Assembly (NCBI GenBank): GCA_002394385.1
Contig: DGTS01000038.1
Location: 163,796-227,795 of the forward strand
Direction: 5' to 3'
Length of the DNA: 64,000 nt
Source: Prevotella sp. UBA4330
GTDB lineage: Bacteria > Bacteroidota > Bacteroidia > Bacteroidales > Bacteroidaceae
This document shows positions 34,779 to 41,931 of this stretch, in pieces (within the stretch, counting starts at the first letter, position 1; each line of letters starts with the position of its first letter). Below the pieces are notes generated by a model. It was given only the letters and a program-made list of their open reading frames with translations, made no database searches and was not told the origin of the DNA. The position numbers and the translations under genes are program-made.

Positions 34779-35343
34779 TTGCATCAAAAATCTCTGGTGG
34801 GAAACGAATTACATCTTCTGGGTCATCCTGATATTCATCGTAATGCTCTTGGTAATAAGAAGCCTCATCAATGGGATTGCCTATGCCTCTTTTCTTGACT
34901 TCTTGCATCTGTCTGACAATCGCCTTATGATTAGCCACCACGTAATCATACATCTGCTGAGTGGTCGTTAGTTTCTCGTTGCAAAACCATTCAAAGTGTC
35001 CGCTGATGTCTGGCCAGTCATGATGTTTTCTCACTATGAGATTACCCCCAGATTCTCCAACAACTTCATATTCTTCATCCTCCATTTCATAACCAGGATC
35101 TATGTCTATCGTATAGAAGTATTTGCCCAAATCCAAAGGCCAGTCTGCAGACAAGGACTTCAACTGTCGTTTCTCCGTCCTTGTCTGTGGGATTTCTTTT
35201 TGGGGCAACATCGTCTTCCTTTCCGTCCTTCTTTCCGTTTCTTTTTTGGGCTCAATTAGCCAGGCGTAGCCTATCATGTAAAGGATGAAGAAGAGAAAGA
35301 TAATGATTATATCTTTTTTATAAAATAAACGAGACTGTTTCAT
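34768..35343 (-). CDS. Single-pass membrane protein, function unknown
   Basis: A 191-residue protein. One membrane segment is near the N-terminus (DIIIIFLFFILYMIGYAWLI, residues about 11-30). A basic, Glu/Arg-rich linker (ETERRTERKT) and a soluble acidic C-terminal domain with WPDISGHFEWFCNEKL and an Asp/Glu-rich end (EHYDEYQDDPEDVIRFPPE) follow. I recognise no domain. The start is taken as the ATG at 35343; an upstream extension gives a cysteine/histidine-rich leader unlike a signal. It follows the GIY-YIG gene by 72 nt in the same direction and is as AT-rich as the rest of the island, so it may be the last gene of that operon. Confidence 0.6.
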   Translation of the reverse strand: MKQSRLFYKKDIIIIFLFFILYMIGYAWLIEPKKETERRTERKTMLPQKEIPQTRTEKRQLKSLSADWPLDLGKYFYTIDIDPGYEMEDEEYEVVGESGGNLIVRKHHDWPDISGHFEWFCNEKLTTTQQMYDYVVANHKAIVRQMQEVKKRGIGNPIDEASYYQEHYDEYQDDPEDVIRFPPEIFDANDD

Positions 35344-35415
35344 TACCTGATATCCATGGACATAGTTAGGTATAAAAAGGAAATGGTGGCAATGAAACCT
35401 CCCATTTCCCAATAA

Positions 35416-35913
35416 TTAGTCTATCAGATTTGCAAAAGGCCTTTTACCGGCATGAATGGCTTTAAAGTCCTGAATCATTTGATGCTCCACTTCTCTTGGG
35501 TCATCAATAGTCAACGATTTCCAGCATACTACCAAATCTTTAGAGTCGGCTAACTGCCAGATATACCGTCCGCCCCAATGGCCGATATTGGCTCCCTGAC
35601 CAAAACGCAAATATTGCCCTAAACGTTTATTGAGTGTAGCGGAACTACCAGAGCCGCCTGCTTTTCCTATATAGACAATAGGTGTACCTTCCACCCAATT
35701 GTCTTTTAACTCAGATATAGGGACATTGGGGTTCTGGCCTTTGAAGTGCCCACCCGTACCCTCTGACAAGAATTGTGGTGACTTCTCGCTCTCTCGAAGC
35801 ACGACATAAATCCCTTTCTGTGCAGGGATCTGTGCTCTTGCCCCATCCATCAATTCGCCCATCGTCTTGAATCCCTCGAAGCCTTGGGCCTGTAAAAACT
35901 CTCTGTTCATCAT
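35416..35913 (-). CDS. GIY-YIG nuclease-fold protein
   Basis: A 165-residue protein. The motifs appear in order: KGIYVVLRES (GIY, near 33-42), PIVYIGKAGG (YIG, near 77-86), NKRLGQYLRFGQG with the conserved Arg (near 93-105), GGRYIWQL, the acidic DPREVEHQMI (near 138-147) and KRPFANL with the Asn near the end. So the catalytic Tyr, Arg, Glu and Asn positions of GIY-YIG endonucleases seem to be present. It is a stand-alone domain, not UvrC or a homing nuclease. It starts 12 nt after the methylase-like gene. A -7-like box (TATATTTG, 35925-35918) also lies just upstream, with a TTTG only 17 nt further, so an internal promoter is possible. Confidence 0.7.
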   Translation of the reverse strand: MMNREFLQAQGFEGFKTMGELMDGARAQIPAQKGIYVVLRESEKSPQFLSEGTGGHFKGQNPNVPISELKDNWVEGTPIVYIGKAGGSGSSATLNKRLGQYLRFGQGANIGHWGGRYIWQLADSKDLVVCWKSLTIDDPREVEHQMIQDFKAIHAGKRPFANLID

Positions 35914-35925
35914 AATGCAAATATA

Positions 35926-37422
35926 TTATCTTGTTTTGTTTTCAAATTGCTTACACCACATAATGATGTTAATCAGGTCATAGACAAGTGAAGTTGTGAG
36001 GTAAGGACATAAGCCTTCACGAATAGTTTTTTGTATTTTGGTATCCTCATAATCGTGCGAACCTTCTGGGGCCAGAAAAGAAATTGTATAAAAACTACCT
36101 TCAATATTTCTGGGAGTTCCTTCGGGTAGTGCCTTGCTATAACCGCTGATATTAGTTTTTACATTGGGAGTATAGCACTTTTTATCCTCTTTGGGCTTGA
36201 TGCCATTTTTATACAATAATGGCAAAACATAGTTTTCCATTACATTTCTTATCTTATTAGGCACACTCGAATCATTCTTTATCTCTTCCTTTCCTAACAT
36301 AACCATCAGGTATAGTAAATCTGGATGTTTGCAGTATTCGCAGACATCATGAAACTTACTTTGTACGAAAGACTCTCTTTGCATTTCTACAGATGATTTG
36401 TCGTTTGTATTATCTGGAACATGAATGCGTAGATAAGAAGTCTGTTCACTTTTCCATTTGTCCAGTTGCCATTCTACGTATGGCTTTCGCAATTCACAGA
36501 TGACATAATCATCCAACAACTCATCATCGTCATTGACAATTGCACTAATTTCTTTACAAGGCACATAAATGGTATATCCTTTTGTGTCAATCAATGTTGG
36601 ACGTAGTTTTCCTTTTTGGGCGACAAGTATAAACTTACCATTAAGAACATAGTAATTATCATATCCCTCTTGAGATTCAATCGATAGAACATCTATTTCA
36701 TAGTGAGATGCAGAATCTTTCAAATCGTAATCATGAATAATCTTTCCTTTAGCGTTCCTCACCTTTTTATCTACGGTATTCCATAGTTCATATAAATGGT
36801 ATCCGTTAAAAAAAGGTAGGCGTTTTATGTAGCGGGCAGGTTCTAAAGAATAGCCTGTAGTTTTGATTTTGTGGTGTCCTACTACACAATTATATTCATC
36901 GAAATAGTCTACAAGCAAATCCTGTTGTTCTTCATCTATTTCTCCACGTAGATTTTTATTGTCTGGAAAAGCGTCATAAAAGATAAGATTAGCAACACTC
37001 CACCCATTTGGCGCAATATCACTTCCACTATCATAAGTAATATCAATGAACTTAACAACACCTTTCTGACGATTATTATTGTTCAGATAAAGTAAAGCAA
37101 AGTCTTCGCTCACATTGTCTAACCAGTTTGAAGGAATAAGTACAATTGTATCAAGCAAATCTTTTTCTATAAGTCCTTGTCTAATACCTTTTGTCTTTTC
37201 TTCAGACAGAAATGAACATGGTAACACATATACCACAGAAATGTTTCCTTCATCTTCGGCATTTAGTAAAGTTGACAAAGATATATGCTCATTAGATGCA
37301 AACGTTTCTATCTGCACCATTGACTTTGTTCTTTTCACTTTTCTATTAAGAAACAAAGATTCTATTGCGATAAGGAGATTTGTATTTCGCTCGAATCTCT
37401 TTTCAAATTCTGTAATCTTCAT
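35926..37422 (-). CDS. Methylase/specificity-like protein lacking catalytic motifs
   Basis: A 498-residue protein. Residues 60-140 (VVYVLPCSFLSEEKTKGIRQ, LLDTIVLIPSNWLDNVSEDFALLYLN, KGVVKFIDITYDSG) match the C-terminal half of type I N6-adenine methylase (HsdM) folds. Neither the SAM-binding FxGxG nor the NPPY/F motif is found. Residues 190-345 (YSLEPARYIKRLPFF ... FILVAQKGKLRPTLIDTKG ... YVEWQLDKWKSEQTSYL) resemble the join to, and part of, a target-recognition domain. The C-terminal third is of unknown kind. It may be a DNA-recognition factor or a decayed methylase. The start is the ATG at 37422, 11 nt after the WYL stop; an upstream TTG would overlap that gene. Confidence 0.6.
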   Translation of the reverse strand: MKITEFEKRFERNTNLLIAIESLFLNRKVKRTKSMVQIETFASNEHISLSTLLNAEDEGNISVVYVLPCSFLSEEKTKGIRQGLIEKDLLDTIVLIPSNWLDNVSEDFALLYLNNNNRQKGVVKFIDITYDSGSDIAPNGWSVANLIFYDAFPDNKNLRGEIDEEQQDLLVDYFDEYNCVVGHHKIKTTGYSLEPARYIKRLPFFNGYHLYELWNTVDKKVRNAKGKIIHDYDLKDSASHYEIDVLSIESQEGYDNYYVLNGKFILVAQKGKLRPTLIDTKGYTIYVPCKEISAIVNDDDELLDDYVICELRKPYVEWQLDKWKSEQTSYLRIHVPDNTNDKSSVEMQRESFVQSKFHDVCEYCKHPDLLYLMVMLGKEEIKNDSSVPNKIRNVMENYVLPLLYKNGIKPKEDKKCYTPNVKTNISGYSKALPEGTPRNIEGSFYTISFLAPEGSHDYEDTKIQKTIREGLCPYLTTSLVYDLINIIMWCKQFENKTR

Positions 37423-37433
37423 ACTTTTGTATT

Positions 37434-38480
37434 TTATCGAGTGCAAAGGTCGGCATTATCTGTGCAGCCTTTCTTCCCAGACAAATATTTTTTAAAGTTT
37501 TCCTCGATTTTTTCTTTTATTTGCTGCCTGTACCACTCTGGATAGAGCACTTCCACGTCTGGAATGAAAGAAAAAAGTTGCTGGTCAAGTTCCCTCGTTG
37601 GGCGCACTTGGATTTCAACAATCCTATCCTCTTCGTCAACTACTATCTGTGATTTGTGGATAGGCTTAGATATCACATAAGGGAAGCGGCTGGCAGTGAA
37701 ACACAAGCCGATGGTCTCTTTTTTAACTTCATCATTAGGAATCGTTGCGCCCATGACATCGTCGAAGTATGTGGAGAAGTCATAGCACTCGTTCTTTCTG
37801 AAAGGTCTTTCTGACTTCTTATAGTCATGAATCCTGTCAAGTGCCAAATTGCTGATTCTGTTTAGTTCGTCATTTAGCCCATAGAGAAACCAACGACCAT
37901 TGTACTGCTTAACATAATATGGGTGAATGGTCATCAGAATCTCTTTGCCCCTAAAAGTCAGATAGGTAATGTTCAAGGGTTGGTGATTGATAGTAGCATC
38001 AATAATATCCGCTAAGTGCTCAATCCCTTTTAACTGCTCGTTCTGTTCAAAAGATATAAGATGCTCTGCATTGTACTTTAAACCAAAACGACACTCCAAA
38101 TTAGATATAATTTCTTCAAGCCAAACATTGGTTGCTGTGCCTCTAAAGCGGCTCAGCATATCGATGGCCGTCTGAAGTTTCTTGACTTCATCAACAGACA
38201 GATTGTTTTTGTAGATGGAGAAGTTCGGGTCTGAGTAGCGATAATAGCATTTCTTGCCATCGTATGGATAGGCAACTATTGGAGCCCTCCATGACATTCG
38301 ATCACGCATAAACTTAATGTCCTCACGTATTTGACGTTGGCTAACCTCAGTATTTGCAATGTCCTTTAATTGCTCATTAACCTCCTTCCGCAGATCTTCA
38401 ATCTCATACCGCTTCTGGAAATTACAGAAACATCTATCCAGTATTTGATACCGCAATTGTGCGTTCTTGTTTGTTGCCAT
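37434..38480 (-). CDS. WYL-domain transcriptional regulator
   Basis: A 348-residue protein. An N-terminal helix-turn-helix (KNAQLRYQILDRCFCNF, then TEVSQRQIREDIKFMRD near 43-60) is followed by a WYL domain (ITYLTFRGKEILMTIHPYYVKQYNGRWFLYGLND in order, near 168-202, with RISNLALDRI). A C-terminal WCX extension follows (PNDEVKKETIGLCFTASRF, LFSFIPDVEVLYPEWYRQQIKEKI). WYL regulators bind nucleic acid or nucleotide ligands and often control phage-defence operons. It lies directly upstream of the methylase-like and GIY-YIG genes on the same strand, so it probably regulates them. Confidence 0.88.
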   Translation of the reverse strand: MATNKNAQLRYQILDRCFCNFQKRYEIEDLRKEVNEQLKDIANTEVSQRQIREDIKFMRDRMSWRAPIVAYPYDGKKCYYRYSDPNFSIYKNNLSVDEVKKLQTAIDMLSRFRGTATNVWLEEIISNLECRFGLKYNAEHLISFEQNEQLKGIEHLADIIDATINHQPLNITYLTFRGKEILMTIHPYYVKQYNGRWFLYGLNDELNRISNLALDRIHDYKKSERPFRKNECYDFSTYFDDVMGATIPNDEVKKETIGLCFTASRFPYVISKPIHKSQIVVDEEDRIVEIQVRPTRELDQQLFSFIPDVEVLYPEWYRQQIKEKIEENFKKYLSGKKGCTDNADLCTR

Positions 38481-38523
38481 TCTCTTTTCATTTATTTAAA
38501 GTGCGTCCCAAAGGACCGAACGG

Positions 38524-38679
38524 TTAGTCATCATCGTAACACCGTTCCAAGGTGAACTGCGTTCGACGTTTCCTTCGCTCGGCAGAACGGATGCAGGTAT
38601 CGTTCTGCATTCGTTTGCTCATTGCCTTGATGTGGTTATAATGCACATATTCCCTCATCTTAGTAGAATATGTATTCAT
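38524..38679 (-). CDS. Small basic protein heading the WYL operon
   Basis: A 51-residue open frame (MNTYSTKMREYVHYNHIK at the start, RRKRRTQFTLERCYDDD at the end), strongly basic in the middle. It is preceded by a near-perfect promoter (38694-38725) with a very short leader of about 10 nt, and the WYL gene follows 43 nt after its stop. No domain is recognised. Alternatively the stretch is just the leader of the WYL transcript; the strong promoter fits either reading. Confidence 0.45.
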   Translation of the reverse strand: MNTYSTKMREYVHYNHIKAMSKRMQNDTCIRSAERRKRRTQFTLERCYDDD

Positions 38680-38693
38680 AGGCGTTGCGTGTG

Positions 38694-38725
38694 CAAATAT
38701 AATAAATATGTTGCAAGAAGACAAA
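38694..38725 (-). promoter_or_regulatory. Promoter of the WYL/methylase-like/GIY-YIG operon
   Basis: On the minus strand: TTTG (38725-38722), 20 nt, TATATTTG (38701-38694). It is a full match to the Bacteroidetes consensus and the only strong promoter before the run of minus-strand genes down to 34768. Confidence 0.8.
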
Positions 38726-38856
38726 TATAACCAAAGAAATCAGCGTAGAATTAGAATAAGTTGTGAGGGTTCCTCGTTTTTCCTTGTCTTGCTTTTTATT
38801 TACGTGCATTCTGCGTTAATCTTCGAAAATTGCTCGTTTGTTACAGCCTTTTTCCG

Positions 38857-38864
38857 TAACTTTG
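38857..38864 (+). promoter_or_regulatory. -7 element of the BASS transporter gene
   Basis: TAACTTTG ends 8 nt before ATG 38873. A TTTG at 38837 is only 16 nt away, so the -33 is uncertain. It shows that the longer in-frame start at 38708 is not used. Confidence 0.5.
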
Positions 38865-38872
38865 CCAACTGT

Positions 38873-39799
38873 ATGAAAAAGATTTGCGATTTCATAGCCC
38901 GCTGGATGGGGCTTATCGTGTTGCTTGCTGCTGTGCTTGCCTATCTGGTGCCTGCACCGTTGAAGGCTATCGACACATGGTATATCAACCCGCTTCTCGG
39001 AGTGATAATGTTTGGCATGGGACTCACACTCTCTGCCAAGGACTTCCAGATAGTGTTCAGCAGACCCAAGGATGTGTTGCTGGGCTGTCTGGCGCAGTTC
39101 ACCATTATGCCAGCGATGGCGTGGCTGCTCACCAAGGCGTTCTCGCTGCCCGAAGAACTGGCACTCGGTGTGATTCTCGTGGGCTGTTGTCCAGGTGGAA
39201 CGGCATCCAACGTCATCACCTTCCTTGCAAAGGGCGACCTTGCGCTGAGTGTCGGCATGACCGCATGCTCCACGTTGATTGCCCCGCTGCTCACTCCCCT
39301 GCTGGTGCTCCTGCTTGCCGGCACTATGGTTAACGTAGATACCGTGGGTATGCTGCTAAGCATTGTCTATGTGGTAATAGCACCTATCGTAGGCGGTCTG
39401 CTCTTCCAGCACTTCCTTCCTGAACTAACGAAGAAGGCAGTGGCCTTCCTGCCCGCCTTCTCGGCACTTATGATAGCATTGGTTGCCAGCATCGTGGTGG
39501 CTCATAGCGCCGACAAACTCACTGCCGGAGGAACTATTGTCATCCTCGTTGTGATGCTTCACAACCTCAGCGGCTATGCCTTGGGTTACGGCATAGGATG
39601 GCTGCTGCACCTGCCCATGAAGAAACGCACCGCCATAAGCATTGAGGTGGGTATGCAGAACTCCGGGCTTGCTGCCTCGCTTGCAGTGCTTCACTTTGCC
39701 GCCTTCCCGCTTGCCACCATCCCCGGCGCCATCTTCAGCGTGTGGCATAACATAAGCGGAGCCTTAATGGCAAAACTTTACAGCAGATACAACAAATAA
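38873..39799 (+). CDS. Bile acid:sodium symporter (BASS) family transporter
   Basis: A 308-residue protein with nine to ten membrane segments. The N-terminus is MKKICDFIARWMGLIVLLAA. Family motifs are MFGMGLTLSAKDF near 47-59, LVGCCPGGTASNVITFLAKGDLALSVGMTA in order (near 101-130, the crossed-helix ion-binding region), and EVGMQNSGLAASLA near 259-272. BASS members import organic acids, bile acids, pantothenate or 2-keto acids with sodium; the substrate is not predictable here. The start follows the -7 box; the upstream in-frame extension has no promoter. The GH127 gene follows 18 nt later, suggesting one operon. Confidence 0.92.
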   Translation: MKKICDFIARWMGLIVLLAAVLAYLVPAPLKAIDTWYINPLLGVIMFGMGLTLSAKDFQIVFSRPKDVLLGCLAQFTIMPAMAWLLTKAFSLPEELALGVILVGCCPGGTASNVITFLAKGDLALSVGMTACSTLIAPLLTPLLVLLLAGTMVNVDTVGMLLSIVYVVIAPIVGGLLFQHFLPELTKKAVAFLPAFSALMIALVASIVVAHSADKLTAGGTIVILVVMLHNLSGYALGYGIGWLLHLPMKKRTAISIEVGMQNSGLAASLAVLHFAAFPLATIPGAIFSVWHNISGALMAKLYSRYNK

Positions 39800-39817
39800 C
39801 AAATACACTTAAAACCT

Positions 39818-41857
39818 ATGAGGAAACTATTTTCAACAATTATCTTTATTGCAGTGGCTACGCTGACAGCGGCAGCCCAGGGACAAAAGGGAAGTGGATA
39901 CCCCATCAGTCAGGTGCCCTTCACATCGGTGAAACTTCAGCAATCCACGTTCTGGGGCCAGCGCTTGCTTGCCGCACGCGATGTCACCGTGCCCCTGGCT
40001 TTCAGCAAATGTGAAAGCGAGGGAAGGTACAAGAACTTCATCCAGTGCCAGAACCCCAGCCCCGACTATCCGCCATCGGGCTTCTCGTTCGACGATACCG
40101 ATGTTTATAAAACCATCGAGGGTGCAAGTTATCTGATGCAAACATTCCCCGACAAGAAACTGAAAGCATATATCGACTCGGTGCTTGACTTCGTGGGCAA
40201 GGCACAAGAGCCCGACGGATACCTTTACACACCGCGCACCATGAACCCCTGGCACCCACACGAGTGGGCAGGAGACAAGCGATGGGCAAGCGAGGAGGTG
40301 CTGAGCCACGAACTGTACAATCTGGGACACATGGTCGATGCTGCATGCGCACACTTCCAGGCAACAGGCTCAGACAAGTTCCTGAACATTGCGCGCCGCT
40401 ATGCCGACTGCGTAGTGCGCGAGGTGGGACCCAATGCCGGACAGGCATGTGTGGTGCCGGGACACCAGATAGCAGAGATGGCGCTGGCGCGTCTCTATGT
40501 ACTCACCGGCGAGAAGAAATACCTTGACGAGGCAAAGTTCCTGCTCGACTATCGTGGCAAGACAACGATAAAGAACATCTACTCGCAGAGCGATAAGCCC
40601 GTCGTTGACCAGACAGAGGCTTGGGGACACGCCGTGAGGGCTGGTTATATGTATGCCGGAATGGCCGACGTGGCTGCACTGACAGGCGACTCGGCATATC
40701 TGCATGCCATAGATGCCATCTGCAACAACATCATAAGCAAGAAATACTACATCACAGGCGGTGTGGGAGCACGTCATGACGGCGAGGCCTTTGGTGCCGA
40801 TTATGAACTGCCAAACCTCACAGCATATAACGAAACGTGCGCCGCCATCTCTATGGTGTATCTCTTCCAGCGCATGTTCCTGCTGCATGGCGACTCAAAA
40901 TACATCGACTGTCTGGAGCGCACACTCTATAACGGCGTTATCAGCGGCATGTCGATGGACGGAGGACGCTTCTTCTATCCTAACCCTCTTTCGAGCGACG
41001 GCAAGTATAAGTTCAATGCCGACGGCAACACCACACGCCAGCCTTGGTTCGGCTGCGCATGCTGCCCCAGCAACCTGTGCCGCTTCATCCCCTCGGTGCC
41101 GGGATATATCTATGCCGTGAAGGACAATAACGTTTATGTGAACCTCTTCATGGGCAACACCGCCGACATCGACGTGGCAGGAAAGACCGTGACACTGGAA
41201 CAGACCACCGACTATCCCTGGAACGGCGACATCACAATAAACGTAAAGAAAGCACAGCAACGACAGTTTGCAATGATGATAAGAGTACCTGAGTGGGTGA
41301 CAGCAGGACCTGTGCCCTCCGACCTCTATCAATATGCCGACGGCAAACGTCTCGGCTACACCATTAGCGTGAACGGAGAAAAGGTGGAGGGCTCGCTGGT
41401 GAATGGATACTGCCGCATAGACCGCCAATGGAAGAAGGGCGACCGCGTGTCCATCCACTTCGACATGGAACCTCGTGTTGTTGAGGCCAACAAGCATGTG
41501 ACCGCCGACCGCGGCTGCATCGCCATAGAGCGCGGACCGCTGGTATATTGCGCCGAGGGTGCTGACAATGCCGGCACCGACGTTCACCATGTGCTGATGC
41601 CACAGAAACCGACGTTCACCATTGAGGAAGGCAAGACAATAGAGAACACCGAGTGCCAGATAGCCAACTCTCAGGCAAAGCGCTTCAACGTCACGGCACT
41701 GAAAACTAATGCCACCGAGGTTTCCCTCAATAGCGCAGGCACCATAACACAGCGACCAACCACCGTCACCCTGATTCCCTACTACGCCTGGAACCACCGC
41801 GGCACAGGCAAGATGGACGTCTGGTTTGCCAACTCCCTGCGAGGACTGGACGATTGA
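39818..41857 (+). CDS. Glycoside hydrolase family 127, probable beta-L-arabinofuranosidase
   Basis: A 679-residue exported enzyme with signal peptide MRKLFSTIIFIAVATLTAAA. An (alpha/alpha)6 barrel follows. The conserved zinc/nucleophile set of GH127 is visible: the Glu and Cys of AYNETCAAISM (about E340, C342) and the double Cys of CACCPSN (about 412-418), which in the Bifidobacterium enzyme are the metal ligands and the Cys nucleophile. VGARHDGEAFGADYELP and GRFFYPNPL are further family blocks. It would release beta-L-arabinofuranose from plant glycoproteins or pectin side chains, consistent with a plant-polysaccharide-feeding gut or rumen organism. No SusC/D pair is nearby. Confidence 0.93.
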   Translation: MRKLFSTIIFIAVATLTAAAQGQKGSGYPISQVPFTSVKLQQSTFWGQRLLAARDVTVPLAFSKCESEGRYKNFIQCQNPSPDYPPSGFSFDDTDVYKTIEGASYLMQTFPDKKLKAYIDSVLDFVGKAQEPDGYLYTPRTMNPWHPHEWAGDKRWASEEVLSHELYNLGHMVDAACAHFQATGSDKFLNIARRYADCVVREVGPNAGQACVVPGHQIAEMALARLYVLTGEKKYLDEAKFLLDYRGKTTIKNIYSQSDKPVVDQTEAWGHAVRAGYMYAGMADVAALTGDSAYLHAIDAICNNIISKKYYITGGVGARHDGEAFGADYELPNLTAYNETCAAISMVYLFQRMFLLHGDSKYIDCLERTLYNGVISGMSMDGGRFFYPNPLSSDGKYKFNADGNTTRQPWFGCACCPSNLCRFIPSVPGYIYAVKDNNVYVNLFMGNTADIDVAGKTVTLEQTTDYPWNGDITINVKKAQQRQFAMMIRVPEWVTAGPVPSDLYQYADGKRLGYTISVNGEKVEGSLVNGYCRIDRQWKKGDRVSIHFDMEPRVVEANKHVTADRGCIAIERGPLVYCAEGADNAGTDVHHVLMPQKPTFTIEEGKTIENTECQIANSQAKRFNVTALKTNATEVSLNSAGTITQRPTTVTLIPYYAWNHRGTGKMDVWFANSLRGLDD

Positions 41858-41876
41858 GGGTTGATAATCGAGCGAT

Positions 41877-41915
41877 GAGAGATGAGAGTTCCATCATTCA
41901 TCTCTCTTCGCACTT
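41877..41915 (+). terminator. Likely terminator after the GH127 gene
   Basis: The 9-bp stem GAGAGATGA (41877-41885) / TCATCTCTC (41898-41906) is followed a few nt later by five T (41913-41917). It separates the GH127 gene from the AT-rich helicase gene. Confidence 0.55.
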
Positions 41916-41931
41916 TTTCATCTAATAACAT

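Noticed and set aside
38708..38872. Longer N-terminus for the BASS transporter
   Set aside because: A -7 box lies just before ATG 38873, the family start MKKICDFIARWMG begins there, and the extension overlaps the divergent WYL-operon promoter.
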